From Lysinibacillus sp. B2A1 (lineage in GTDB: Bacteria > Bacillota > Bacilli > Bacillales_A > Planococcaceae): a stretch of DNA of 64,000 nt. This document shows positions 28,368-37,560 of the stretch, piece by piece. The first letter of the stretch is position 1, and each line of letters begins with the position of its first letter. Where the stretch lies: positions 1,250,501-1,314,500 of the forward strand of contig CP027224.1 in NCBI GenBank assembly GCA_002973635.1. The letters run 5' to 3'. Under the pieces are notes generated by a model, which searched no databases, was not told the origin of the DNA, and was given only the letters and a program-made list of their open reading frames with translations. Made by a program: the position numbers and the translations under genes.

Positions 28368-29573
28368 ATGGAAAATCAAGAAAAACTTGCTCTCGCTATA
28401 CGTAAAGAAATGGTCTATTTTAATTTGAAGCGTATGCGGACAGTGGCATGGTCATTAATGTATGTATCAGCCGTCGTTACAATCATACATTATGGTGAGG
28501 TTTTCTTTTCAAAAACAGAAAGAGTGATGGTGCCAGCTTATATTGCGATTCATTTTATTTTGTTTTATATTGATTTGGCTGTTTTATTACTTATTAAAGA
28601 AAAGAAATTACATGTTACATTCTTAAACTTGCGCAAATATGAAATGATCCTACTTATGTATATTTATATAGTTTTATTGTTAATTACAGCTATCACAGTA
28701 ATGGATGTATATTATTTTAAGCATGCGGCTTTATATGAGGTGCTGTTTTTAATTATTTGTACGGTTTTCGCCATTTCTTTTCGTAAGATATATCCACTTG
28801 TTGTAGTAACAGCATTAGCAATTTTTATCAGTGCTTATTTGGGTAATGGAATATTAGGTGAAAGTATCAAAGTTTTCCTGCCGATGTCCCTTATTCTTCC
28901 GATAGGGTTCGTTATTCAGCATCATATCTACAAGGTTCAGAAACAATTTATAACGCAACATATTTTGTTGGGAGAAGAAATGACGAAATCCAAGCAATTA
29001 TCAAAATTATTAGCTGAAAAAAATAATGAACTGTTAGAGCAAGCACTTCGTGATTCGTTGACAAATCTTCCAAATCGACGAGCTTTTAATAACAAACTTA
29101 CGCAAATAGGGCAGCAGCTTCATAAAGCCAAAAACATAACAGTGATGATGATTGATATTGATTTCTTTAAAAATTTCAATGATTATTATGGTCATTTACA
29201 AGGTGATGAGGCATTAATCAAGGTTGCTGCTGTACTAGACGAAATTGCTGGAAAGTATAATGCGTTTGCTGCACGATGGGGAGGCGAAGAATTTGTAATT
29301 ATTAGCCAACATGCATCCAAATTTGCTGAGCATGTTTGTGAGGAAATTTTAGAGGAAGTCCGTAGTTTAAACATTCGTCACGAACATTCAAAAATAGCCG
29401 ATACCGTAACAGTCAGTATCGGAATGTGCCATGCCAAAATTTCAACTATTGAACAATTAGAAACATGCTGTGAATTAGCTGATCAAGCATTATATAAAGC
29501 AAAGCAAAACGGTCGTAACAACTTTTATGGCAAAAATGAATTATTCGATGAAGGTGTATTTCATCCTATATAA
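28368..29573 (+). CDS. Membrane-bound diguanylate cyclase (GGDEF domain)
   Basis: A 401-residue protein predicted to make cyclic di-GMP from two GTP. About six hydrophobic helices span residues 24-190 and form a membrane sensor without a recognised ligand domain. A short coiled-coil linker (about 195-230) leads to the GGDEF domain starting at DSLTNLPNRRAFNNKL. The active-site motif is GGEEF, an accepted active variant, in ARWGGEEFVII. The residues five places before it (YNAF) do not form the RxxD inhibitory site, so product inhibition of the usual kind is not expected. AGGAGCG precedes the ATG. It appears to be a single-gene unit. Confidence 0.92.
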   Translation: MENQEKLALAIRKEMVYFNLKRMRTVAWSLMYVSAVVTIIHYGEVFFSKTERVMVPAYIAIHFILFYIDLAVLLLIKEKKLHVTFLNLRKYEMILLMYIYIVLLLITAITVMDVYYFKHAALYEVLFLIICTVFAISFRKIYPLVVVTALAIFISAYLGNGILGESIKVFLPMSLILPIGFVIQHHIYKVQKQFITQHILLGEEMTKSKQLSKLLAEKNNELLEQALRDSLTNLPNRRAFNNKLTQIGQQLHKAKNITVMMIDIDFFKNFNDYYGHLQGDEALIKVAAVLDEIAGKYNAFAARWGGEEFVIISQHASKFAEHVCEEILEEVRSLNIRHEHSKIADTVTVSIGMCHAKISTIEQLETCCELADQALYKAKQNGRNNFYGKNELFDEGVFHPI

Positions 29574-29681
29574 TGCCATTAAACGTTGATACAGAGCGTT
29601 TTCATGCCCTCTTAGGTTGCTTATTGTATAACGAAAGTGTTACAATATAATTTAGTCAAAAAGAGCCAAGGGGGCATTTCT

Positions 29682-30044
29682 ATGTCAATTGAATTAAACA
29701 ATGAATTCGGCCAAATTGATATTTCAACAGATGTACTTGCACAAATTGCTGGTGGCGCTGCTGTAGAATGCTACGGTATTGTTGGCATGGCATCTAAACA
29801 TCAAATTCGTGATGGTCTAACTGATATTTTACGTAAAGAAAATTTTGCAAAAGGTGTTGTTATTCGACAGCAGAACGACGATTTACATATTGATATGTAC
29901 ATTATTGTTAGTTATGGTACGAAAATCTCGGAAGTGGCTTACCAAGTACAGTCTAAAGTGAAATATACAGTGGATAAAACGTTAGGTATGAGCGTAAAAT
30001 CTGTCAATATTTTTGTGCAGGGCGTTCGTGTAGCGAATGATTAA
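29682..30044 (+). CDS. yloU: Asp23/Gls24 family envelope-stress protein YloU
   Basis: A 120-residue Asp23-family protein, the same length as B. subtilis YloU. It has ISTDVLAQIAGGAAVECYGIVGM and the C-terminal VKSVNIFVQGVRV typical of the family. Family members are membrane-associated or envelope-stress proteins, and this one is paired with the fatty acid kinase FakA. A frame 15 codons longer exists, but AAGGGGGC sits 8 bases before the ATG at 29682. It lies 18 bases before yloV. Confidence 0.94.
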   Translation: MSIELNNEFGQIDISTDVLAQIAGGAAVECYGIVGMASKHQIRDGLTDILRKENFAKGVVIRQQNDDLHIDMYIIVSYGTKISEVAYQVQSKVKYTVDKTLGMSVKSVNIFVQGVRVAND

Positions 30045-30062
30045 GAGGAGGAACTAAATCGA

Positions 30063-31712
30063 ATGCAGTCTTTAGACGGAATAAAGTTTGCGGAAATGGT
30101 GCAAATGGGTGCGCATCACCTATTCCAAAATGCAAATTATGTTGATTCATTAAATGTATTTCCAGTGCCAGATGGCGATACAGGAACAAATATGAACTTA
30201 TCGATGACATCTGGCGCCAAGGAAACAGAGCATTCTGCCTCAGAGCATATCGGCAAAACAGCACAGGCTTTGTCAAAAGGTTTACTTATGGGAGCGCGTG
30301 GTAATTCTGGCGTTATTCTATCTCAGCTATTTCGAGGCTTTGGGAAGTTTATCGAAAAAGAGGCGACAATTGACGCAAAAGGATTTGCAGGTGCCTTCCA
30401 AGCTGGCGTAGATACGGCTTATAAAGCAGTCATGAAACCTGTTGAAGGTACGATTTTAACAGTTGCTCGTGAAGCGGCAAAAAAAGGCGTTGAAGTAGCT
30501 GAAACTGAAAACGATATCATTGCGGTGATGGAGGCATTTACAGCGGAAGCAAAAGCATCATTAGAGCGTACACCTGAGTTACTTCCAGTTCTTAAAGAGG
30601 TGGGTGTTGTTGATAGTGGTGGTCAAGGTCTTTTATTTGTATATGAAGGGTTTTTAGCTTCCTTGAAAGGCGAACCATTACCAGAGAAAAACGAAGCGAC
30701 GTTAGATGATCTAATTAATGCAGAACATCATAGAGCACAGGATTTCATGAATACAGCGGACATTGAGTTCGGTTATTGTACGGAAATTATGGTGCGCTTT
30801 GAGGAAGGCAAAGAGCCTTTTAGTGAAGAACAATTTAGAAATGAGTTAAACCCTCTTGGTGATTCTTTGCTGGTGATTTCAGATGAAGAAATTGCAAAAG
30901 TGCACATCCATTCTGAGCAGCCAGGTGCTGTTTTAGCAATGGGACAAAAATATGGTAGTCTTATTAAAATTAAGGTTGACAATATGCGTGAACAACATTC
31001 TGCAATTGTTGGTGAGGATCATAGAGCAACGACTACAGTCAAAAAGGTTGAAAAACATCCATATGCTATAGTAACAATTGCAATGGGTGAGGGCGTAGCT
31101 GAATTACTTCGTTCAATCGGTGCATCTTACGTAATTGAAGGTGGTCAAACAATGAACCCTTCAACTGAGGATATCGTGAAAGCAGTGCAAGAAATTGGTG
31201 CTGATAAGGTGTTAATTCTACCGAATAACAAAAATATTGTCATGGCAGCTGAACAAGCGGTTGAGCTTCTAGATATTGAAGCAGCAGTAGTACCTACTAA
31301 AACTATTCCTCAAGGGATGGCAGCTATTTTATCGTTCAATCCAGAAGCGACAGTTGGCATAAACCAAGCAGCAATGACAGAAGCGTTTGCTAACGTAAAA
31401 ACGGGGCAAGTAACTTATGCAGTGCGTGATACGTCTATAGATGGCATCCAAATTCATAAGGATGATTTCATGGCTCTTGCAGAAGGAAAAATTGTATTGT
31501 CTACACCAGCATTAAAAGATGCAGCTGAAAAGGTAATTACTGATTTAGTGGATGAAAATGCTGAAATTGTGACAGTTATTTATGGTGAGGATACAACAGA
31601 AGAAAGTGCCTCTGAGTTAGTAAAGTTTATTGAAGAGAACTATCCAGAGGTAGAAATTGAGTTATTTAATGGTAAACAAGGATTATATCCATATATTATT
31701 TCAGTAGAATAA
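30063..31712 (+). CDS. fakA: Fatty acid kinase catalytic subunit FakA (YloV)
   Basis: A 549-residue DhaL/DegV-like protein. FakA phosphorylates fatty acids held by FakB proteins so that exogenous fatty acids can enter phospholipid synthesis. The N-terminal DhaL kinase domain (about 1-200) has NVFPVPDGDTGTNMNLSM with its Asp residues for Mg-ATP, GARGNSGVILSQLFRGF and VDSGGQGLLFVYEG. The middle and C-terminal parts match the FakA domain (GTEDIVKAV-like segments, FNGKQGLYPYIISVE at the end). The partner lipid genes fapR-plsX lie 10 kb downstream. It is co-transcribed with yloU and ends in a terminator. Confidence 0.93.
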   Translation: MQSLDGIKFAEMVQMGAHHLFQNANYVDSLNVFPVPDGDTGTNMNLSMTSGAKETEHSASEHIGKTAQALSKGLLMGARGNSGVILSQLFRGFGKFIEKEATIDAKGFAGAFQAGVDTAYKAVMKPVEGTILTVAREAAKKGVEVAETENDIIAVMEAFTAEAKASLERTPELLPVLKEVGVVDSGGQGLLFVYEGFLASLKGEPLPEKNEATLDDLINAEHHRAQDFMNTADIEFGYCTEIMVRFEEGKEPFSEEQFRNELNPLGDSLLVISDEEIAKVHIHSEQPGAVLAMGQKYGSLIKIKVDNMREQHSAIVGEDHRATTTVKKVEKHPYAIVTIAMGEGVAELLRSIGASYVIEGGQTMNPSTEDIVKAVQEIGADKVLILPNNKNIVMAAEQAVELLDIEAAVVPTKTIPQGMAAILSFNPEATVGINQAAMTEAFANVKTGQVTYAVRDTSIDGIQIHKDDFMALAEGKIVLSTPALKDAAEKVITDLVDENAEIVTVIYGEDTTEESASELVKFIEENYPEVEIELFNGKQGLYPYIISVE

Positions 31713-32062
31713 TTCGATGCTACTTAGCAAATGAATAGATAAAGCAGTGCACAGTTCGTGTACTGCTTTTGTTTATGCTATAAGGAGAATAGAAGATAGT
31801 TACTGACTTACAGTAGCCATAAATAAACAACTCACTGTACGTACCTAGAGGACGATAAAATTGGAAATGCTGGAATATAAGCCTTTCGAGGCTACTGTAT
31901 GTAGAGAATGGACAATAAATAACAATATTCTCATCGTGTAAATTATAGTCGTGTAAATTTTCTGAAAGTTGATAAATTATTGCTTTACTTTTATAGTTAC
32001 TATCAAGCATGATATAAGTAAATGTAAATATTATTATATGGATAGAATAGAGGGGTGTTTGA
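31713..32062. other. Intergenic region between fakA and sdaAB
   Basis: It contains the fakA terminator and the upstream region of sdaAB. A 96-codon frame on the minus strand (31720-32010) has fairly protein-like composition, but it lacks a ribosome site and its end reads through the terminator hairpin, so it is not called as a gene. Confidence 0.5.
31741..31772 (+). terminator. Terminator of yloU-fakA
   Basis: AAAGCAGTGCAC pairs with GTGTACTGCTTT around AGTTC, followed by TGTTT. Confidence 0.85.
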
Positions 32063-32725
32063 ATGAAGTTTACTTCAGTATTTGATATTATTGGACCCGT
32101 TATGATTGGGCCTTCCTCCTCTCATACGGCAGGGGCAGCTCGTATTGGGCGTGTTGCTAGGGATCTATTTGGTAGACAGCCTAAGTGGGCTAAAATTCAC
32201 TTATATGGATCATTTGCTGAAACGTATAGAGGGCATGGAACAGATGTTGCATTAATCGGGGGCCTTTTAAATTTTGATACATTTGATGAGCGTATTAAAA
32301 TAGCTTTTGCTGAAGCCGAAAAAGCTGGGCTAGATTATGAATTTATCCCAGAAACTGCGAATACTGAGCATCCAAATACTGCACGTCTTGTCATAGGTGA
32401 TGATGAGGGAGAAATGTCTGTCGTTGGTATTTCTATTGGCGGCGGTAAAATTGAAGTAAGTGAAGTAAACGGTTTCAAGCTACGTTTAACTGGGGGAATG
32501 CCAGCCATTCTTGTAGTGCATGATGATCGGGCAGGCTGTATTGCCAATGTTGCTAATTGCCTAGCAATGCATGATGTCAATATCGGTCATATGGAGGTTT
32601 CACGTATTGAGAGAGGATTAATGGCTCTGATGGTAATTGAAGTCGATCAAAATATAGAGGAAAAAGTATTGCAACAAATTTCATTAATACCACATATTAC
32701 AAAGGTATCAAAAATTAACAATTAG
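32063..32725 (+). CDS. sdaAB: L-serine dehydratase, iron-sulfur-dependent, beta subunit
   Basis: With SdaAA it deaminates L-serine to pyruvate and ammonia. The 220-residue protein starts with the serine-binding region FDIIGPVMIGPSSSHTAGAARIG, followed by GGLLNFDTFDERI and a C-terminal ACT domain (about 148-220, LVVHDDRAGCIANVANCLAMHDVNI). GAGGGGTG precedes the ATG. It is followed after 13 bases by sdaAA, as in B. subtilis. Confidence 0.96.
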   Translation: MKFTSVFDIIGPVMIGPSSSHTAGAARIGRVARDLFGRQPKWAKIHLYGSFAETYRGHGTDVALIGGLLNFDTFDERIKIAFAEAEKAGLDYEFIPETANTEHPNTARLVIGDDEGEMSVVGISIGGGKIEVSEVNGFKLRLTGGMPAILVVHDDRAGCIANVANCLAMHDVNIGHMEVSRIERGLMALMVIEVDQNIEEKVLQQISLIPHITKVSKINN

Positions 32726-32738
32726 GGGGTGTCTTACT

Positions 32739-33647
32739 ATGGACGTATTGTTTCATAATGTTCGTGAACTTGTTCAACGAGCAGAGCAAGAGGGAAAACT
32801 AATTTCTGAAATTATGATTGAGCAGGAAATGTTAATAACGGGACGCTCGAGAGAAGAAATTATAGGGCAAATGGATCGTAATTTAAAGGTCATGGAGGAG
32901 GCTGTTGAACGAGGCTTAAAAGGCGTGCAGTCTGTGACAGGCTTAACAGGTGGAGATGCTGTATTACTTCAAACTTATATAGCACAAGGAAAATCTTTAT
33001 CTGGAGATTTATTATTAGATGCTGTCAGCAAGGCGGTTGCAACAAATGAGGTTAATGCGGCGATGGGAACAATATGTGCAACACCAACCGCAGGCTCAGC
33101 TGGGGTTGTACCAGGTACATTATTTGCTGTCAAAAATAAGTTAAATCCAACGCGAGAGCAAATGATTCGCTATTTATTTACTTCTGGTGCCTTTGGCTTT
33201 GTGGTTGCCAATAATGCCTCCATTTCTGGTGCTGCTGGTGGCTGTCAGGCAGAGGTTGGCTCAGCAGCAGGTATGGCTGCGGCAGCTATCGTTGAAATGG
33301 CTGGCGGTACGCCGCAGCAATGTTCTGAAGCATTTGCGATTACACTTAAAAATATGCTAGGCCTTGTTTGTGATCCTGTAGCTGGGTTAGTGGAAGTCCC
33401 ATGTGTGAAACGAAATGCAATGGGGGCCGCTAATTCACTTGTGGCAGCTGATATGGCCCTCGCAGGTGTCACAAGCCGTATTCCTTGTGATGAAGTAATT
33501 GGGGCGATGTATCGTATCGGACAATCTATGAGTCCTAATTTAAAGGAAACTGCCCGAGGTGGTTTGGCTGCGACACCTACAGGCAAAGCGATCAGTAAAG
33601 CCATTTTAGAAAATGGTGGATTACAGAGTATTAAAGCAATTCAATAA
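32739..33647 (+). CDS. sdaAA: L-serine dehydratase, iron-sulfur-dependent, alpha subunit
   Basis: The catalytic subunit, holding an oxygen-sensitive [4Fe-4S] cluster. At 302 residues it contains GTICATPTAGSAGVVPG, SGAAGGCQAEVGSAAGMAAAA and GLVCDPVAGLVEVPCVKRN, which provide the cluster cysteines and substrate loop. The GGGGGTG ribosome site and short spacing indicate co-expression with sdaAB. It supplies pyruvate from serine. A terminator follows. Confidence 0.96.
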   Translation: MDVLFHNVRELVQRAEQEGKLISEIMIEQEMLITGRSREEIIGQMDRNLKVMEEAVERGLKGVQSVTGLTGGDAVLLQTYIAQGKSLSGDLLLDAVSKAVATNEVNAAMGTICATPTAGSAGVVPGTLFAVKNKLNPTREQMIRYLFTSGAFGFVVANNASISGAAGGCQAEVGSAAGMAAAAIVEMAGGTPQQCSEAFAITLKNMLGLVCDPVAGLVEVPCVKRNAMGAANSLVAADMALAGVTSRIPCDEVIGAMYRIGQSMSPNLKETARGGLAATPTGKAISKAILENGGLQSIKAIQ

Positions 33648-33657
33648 GTTGCTGACT

Positions 33658-33695
33658 AAACATGCTATCTATTTATGGGGTAGCATGTTTATTTT
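33658..33695 (+). terminator. Terminator of sdaAB-sdaAA
   Basis: AAACATGCTA pairs with TAGCATGTTT across a 13-base loop and is followed by ATTTTAT. Confidence 0.85.
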
Positions 33696-33817
33696 ATCAC
33701 GATGGGTTAGTACTTTAGCACCCTCTACATACTTGGAAATAACATTCTCTTACGTTTCATTATTTTTGATAGTATGATATTTAATAAAAAAATTTAAATT
33801 GATTTTCTAACAAGGGT

Positions 33818-34690
33818 GTGAGTGAGGTAATGGATTTACGCAATTTAAAAACATTCCACGTTGTTTCGACTTATCTTAATTTTACCAAAGCAGCTCAACT
33901 ATTAAATTACAGTCAGCCAACGATTAGCCAGCAAATTAAGGCGTTAGAGGATGAGATAGGCCATACTTTAATCAATAGGATGGGAAAGAAAATGTTTCTT
34001 TCTCAAGTCGGAAAGATTTTAAAGGAGCATACAGATAAATTATTTAACATCCTAGAAGAAATGGAGGAGGATTTGAAAAATTTTGAAAAGCCTTATGGTC
34101 ATTTAACAATTGCCGCTCCAGAATTTTATTGTGGATATTATTTATCCCATATTATAGGTTCATTTTTAAAGCTATATCCACAGGTAAATTTAAAGCTTCT
34201 ATGTGCGAACAGTAAGGAAACAGCTGCACTTGTAAGCTCTAATCAGGCAGATTTAGGATTTGTAGCAGGAAAGCCTAATTATTCAGGTATAGAAGGAGTT
34301 CTACTTGAGGAAGAGGATTTAGTACTAGTCGGTAACCCTAATATTATAAAGGACAGAACAATTGAAGAAATATTTGATGAATACCCATTTATAACCTACG
34401 GATTGGATGATAATATAAGAAGTTGCCTTCGTGACATTCAATGTGATCCAAAAACAATTGTCGAATTTGGAAGTGAAGAGGCTATAAAAAGAGCGGCTGT
34501 GGGACAAGTGGGTTTAGCATTACTAAGTGATATATTGATAAAAAAGGAGGTAAATAAGGGAAGTCTTCAGGTGTTAAATCGTTTTCCTAAAAGGTTACCA
34601 ACATATTTGATTTATCCACATAATTCTAAGGAATTTAGTAATGTAAGTACGTTTATCGATTTAGTGAAAGATACTTGGCGAACGATTTAA
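33818..34690 (+). CDS. LysR-family transcriptional regulator
   Basis: A 290-residue regulator with the LysR winged helix-turn-helix (about 6-65: LRNLKTFHVVSTYLNFTKAAQLLNYSQPTISQQIKALE, read across 33833-33950) and a periplasmic-binding-like effector domain (about 95-290). The GTG at 33818 and the ATG at 33830 are both possible starts; family members usually begin MDLRNLKTF, and neither has an ideally spaced ribosome site. It lies upstream of, and in the same direction as, the YfcC-M20-epimerase genes and probably controls them in response to their substrate. A weak hairpin (34714-34750) ending GAGCGTTTTTATT may terminate it. Confidence 0.9.
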   Translation: MSEVMDLRNLKTFHVVSTYLNFTKAAQLLNYSQPTISQQIKALEDEIGHTLINRMGKKMFLSQVGKILKEHTDKLFNILEEMEEDLKNFEKPYGHLTIAAPEFYCGYYLSHIIGSFLKLYPQVNLKLLCANSKETAALVSSNQADLGFVAGKPNYSGIEGVLLEEEDLVLVGNPNIIKDRTIEEIFDEYPFITYGLDDNIRSCLRDIQCDPKTIVEFGSEEAIKRAAVGQVGLALLSDILIKKEVNKGSLQVLNRFPKRLPTYLIYPHNSKEFSNVSTFIDLVKDTWRTI

Positions 34691-34951
34691 ATATAAAAAT
34701 GAAATGACCATCGCTCTTTTCTGCAAATGTATTGTAGAATGGAGCGTTTTTATTATCAAATTTTTAATAACATAAATAGGAAAACATAGGAAATGTTCTT
34801 TATCTATATGTAAATTTATCAATAGTTACTATTAGAAATAGCAATTTTTTATTTTCGATACTATCACTTACAATTTAGAAGACGGAAATTTCAAAAAAAG
34901 GGGATGACGTTGTGGGAGAAATAAAAGCGTTTATAAAATGGGGGACTGCTT

Positions 34952-36367
34952 ATGGGTAAATTTGTAACTAAAAAAGATATAGAATTAAATGATCAACAGA
35001 AAGGAATAAATGTATATGTCTTAATATTTTGCCTTATCATTCTATCGGCTGTGTTGACGTATATCATTCCGGCAGGTGAGTTTCAACGAGAAGAATTGAA
35101 TGGGCGAGAAGTGATCCAGCCAGGGACCTTTACTTACACGGATATGAACCCAATAGGATTTTTGGATGTTTTTAGCAGTATTCATTCAGGTATGATGCAG
35201 GGTGCGAGTATTATTTTCTTTGTTTTAATTGTTGGAGGAACCTTTGGAATACTCTCAGCAACAGGGGCATTAGAATCGTTTATTGCAATGCTGTCAGTGA
35301 AAATGGCAAAGCGTGAGATGTTGATTATTCCCGTGTTAATGTTATTTTTCGCATGTGCAGGTTCATTAATGGGAATGTCTGATGAAACAATCGTTTATGT
35401 GGGTATACTTGTCCCACTTGCTATTGCTTTGGGCTTTGATGCTATTACAGGATTCGCTATTGTCATTCTTGGAGCATCAGTTGGCTTTTCAGCAGCAGTA
35501 ATGAATCCATTCACTGTCGGGATAGCGCAAGAAATAGCTGGACTGCCACTGTTCTCTGGCATTGCTTTACGTCTTATCATTTTTGTCATTTTATATGTCT
35601 CAGCTACCGTTTATGTCTATCGCTATGCTAGGAAGGTAAAAAATAACCCTTCACTCGGTTTCTATGGAAATTTTAAATTTGGCAATAAGGAGGGGCTTGC
35701 GAATCAGTCAATCAAGATGGAATTAAGTCATAAGCTCGTTATGTTAACATTTCTCTTGAATTTCGTTGTCCTGATGTATGGTGTCATAAAATTAGGATGG
35801 TATATTACTGAAATAGCTGGCTTGTTTTTATTATTTGGTATTTTAATGGGGCTTATTGGAAAGCTATCGCCATCTCGAATTGCTAATTCCTTTATGAAAG
35901 GTGCGGGAGATTTAATTGGTGGTGCATTAATTATTGGGTTAGCTCAAACGATTCTTGTAATTTTTAATAATTCCGGGCTTATCGATACTATTTTATATCA
36001 TACAGCCTCAATACTTGATACTATTCCTCCAGCATTAAATGCGGTAGGTATGTTTGTTTTCCAACTATTTTTGAATTTTTTGGTGCCATCAGGGAGCGGA
36101 CAAGCTGCCTTAACTATGCCTATCATGGCTCCTTTATCTGATATGATCGGTGTTACAAGGCAAACGGCAGTTCTTGCCTATCAATTTGGTGATGGTATGT
36201 CTAATATCATTTTTCCGACAGTCGGATTCCTTATGGCTGGACTCTCCATTGCAGGGATACCATGGGGAAAATGGATAAGGTGGATTCTACCTTTCATGTT
36301 ATTGCAGGTTACGGTTGCTGTTGTATCACTAATTATTGCGCAGATTATTCAGTATGGGCCGTTTTAA
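34952..36367 (+). CDS. YfcC family membrane transporter
   Basis: A 471-residue polytopic membrane protein with about 12 hydrophobic segments. It matches the YfcC/C4-dicarboxylate-carrier-like family: VLTYIIPAGEFQRE after the first helix, GALESFIA, GMSDETIVYVGILVPLAIALGFD, MNPFTVGIAQEIAGLPLFSG and a second-half FLVPSGSGQAALTMPIMAPL repeat. Family members are thought to move amino acids, peptides or carboxylates, but substrates are poorly known. The two following genes suggest an N-acylated amino acid, a dipeptide or a similar compound. It is 15 bases before the amidohydrolase gene. Confidence 0.88.
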   Translation: MGKFVTKKDIELNDQQKGINVYVLIFCLIILSAVLTYIIPAGEFQREELNGREVIQPGTFTYTDMNPIGFLDVFSSIHSGMMQGASIIFFVLIVGGTFGILSATGALESFIAMLSVKMAKREMLIIPVLMLFFACAGSLMGMSDETIVYVGILVPLAIALGFDAITGFAIVILGASVGFSAAVMNPFTVGIAQEIAGLPLFSGIALRLIIFVILYVSATVYVYRYARKVKNNPSLGFYGNFKFGNKEGLANQSIKMELSHKLVMLTFLLNFVVLMYGVIKLGWYITEIAGLFLLFGILMGLIGKLSPSRIANSFMKGAGDLIGGALIIGLAQTILVIFNNSGLIDTILYHTASILDTIPPALNAVGMFVFQLFLNFLVPSGSGQAALTMPIMAPLSDMIGVTRQTAVLAYQFGDGMSNIIFPTVGFLMAGLSIAGIPWGKWIRWILPFMLLQVTVAVVSLIIAQIIQYGPF

Positions 36368-36382
36368 AAAGGAGTTTTACTA

Positions 36383-37528
36383 ATGGAAATCATAAATTTA
36401 GAGTCTTTGACAAAAAGAGCAATTGAAGACAGAAGATATCTTCATCAATACCCTGAGCTTTCTGGTCAGGAATTTGAAACAAGTAAATTCATTCGAAATA
36501 GATTGATGGAGTTGAATATTGACATATTGTCTTTTGGACCACCTAGTGTTGTTGGATTAGTAAAGGGGTCAAAAGGTTCGAAAACTATAGCACTAAGAGC
36601 AGACATAGATGCGCTGCCGATTGTTGAAGAGGGAGAAAAAACATATATCTCTAAAAAACCAGGGATTGCTCATATGTGTGGTCATGATGGTCATACTGCA
36701 ATATTACTAGCTGTTGCTGAATGGCTATCGAGAAATGAGGTTGAACCAAATGTTGTACTCATATTCCAATCTGCAGAAGAAATCACACCAAGTGGAGCTG
36801 ACTTACTAATTAAACAAGGTATTTTAGAAGGAATAGATGCTATTTTTGGTATTCATTTATGGCAGGGTCTTGAAAAAGGAAAAATTGGGTTAACTCATGG
36901 GCCAATGATGGCTTCCATTGATGATTTTGAAATTGATATCAAAGGATACGGTGGCCATGGATCAATGCCTCATGAAACAATTGATCCCATCTATATTGCA
37001 AGCAGTTTAATCCAAGCCTTTCAAAGTATAATAAGCAGAAGCATAAATCCAATTGAAGCAGGAGTTATTACAGTAGGAAATGTTCAAGCTGGTACAACGT
37101 ATAATATTATCCCTGATTCAGCGAGATTAATAGGAACAATAAGAGCATTGACGCCAGAAACAGTCAATATCATTCAAACAAAAATGGTCAATTTAACAGA
37201 GGGAATATGTCAAGCTTTTGGTGCAGAAGGAAAGGTTCGTTTTATAATAGGCACCCCACCGCTTATAAATGATCCAAATGAGTCAAAATTTGTGGAAAAC
37301 ATTGTTTGCAGAGAATTTGGGCATGAAGTATTTGAATTGGTTAATCCAGTTATGGGAGGGGAGGATTTTTCCTATTATTTACAGAAAAAACCTGGTACCT
37401 TCATCTTTGTCGGTATGGGTGGAGAAAAGAGTCAATATCCACATCATCATCCAAAGTTTGATCTTGATGAAGATGTGTTTCCTGATGCGATAAAGTTATT
37501 TATTGAACTAGTAAATCATTATCAATAA
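36383..37528 (+). CDS. M20-family amidohydrolase (N-acyl amino acid/IAA-amino acid hydrolase type)
   Basis: A 381-residue metal-dependent amidohydrolase that would cleave an acyl or aminoacyl amide. Metal-binding motifs are HQYPELSGQEF, HMCGHDGHTAILL (Cys/His ligands and catalytic Asp), FQSAEE (catalytic Glu-Glu), GIHLW and a C-terminal HHHPKFDLDED with the last His ligand. The dimerisation lid (YGGHGSMPHETIDPIY) is in place. The substrate is inferred from the neighbouring transporter and epimerase. The ribosome site is AAAAGGAG. Confidence 0.93.
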   Translation: MEIINLESLTKRAIEDRRYLHQYPELSGQEFETSKFIRNRLMELNIDILSFGPPSVVGLVKGSKGSKTIALRADIDALPIVEEGEKTYISKKPGIAHMCGHDGHTAILLAVAEWLSRNEVEPNVVLIFQSAEEITPSGADLLIKQGILEGIDAIFGIHLWQGLEKGKIGLTHGPMMASIDDFEIDIKGYGGHGSMPHETIDPIYIASSLIQAFQSIISRSINPIEAGVITVGNVQAGTTYNIIPDSARLIGTIRALTPETVNIIQTKMVNLTEGICQAFGAEGKVRFIIGTPPLINDPNESKFVENIVCREFGHEVFELVNPVMGGEDFSYYLQKKPGTFIFVGMGGEKSQYPHHHPKFDLDEDVFPDAIKLFIELVNHYQ

Positions 37529-37560
37529 AGTATTTGCATGAAGTAGAAAGGATGTTAAAC

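Noticed and set aside
31720..32010. 96-codon minus-strand frame between fakA and sdaAB
   Set aside because: Protein-like composition in part, but no ribosome site and its end reads through the fakA terminator hairpin.
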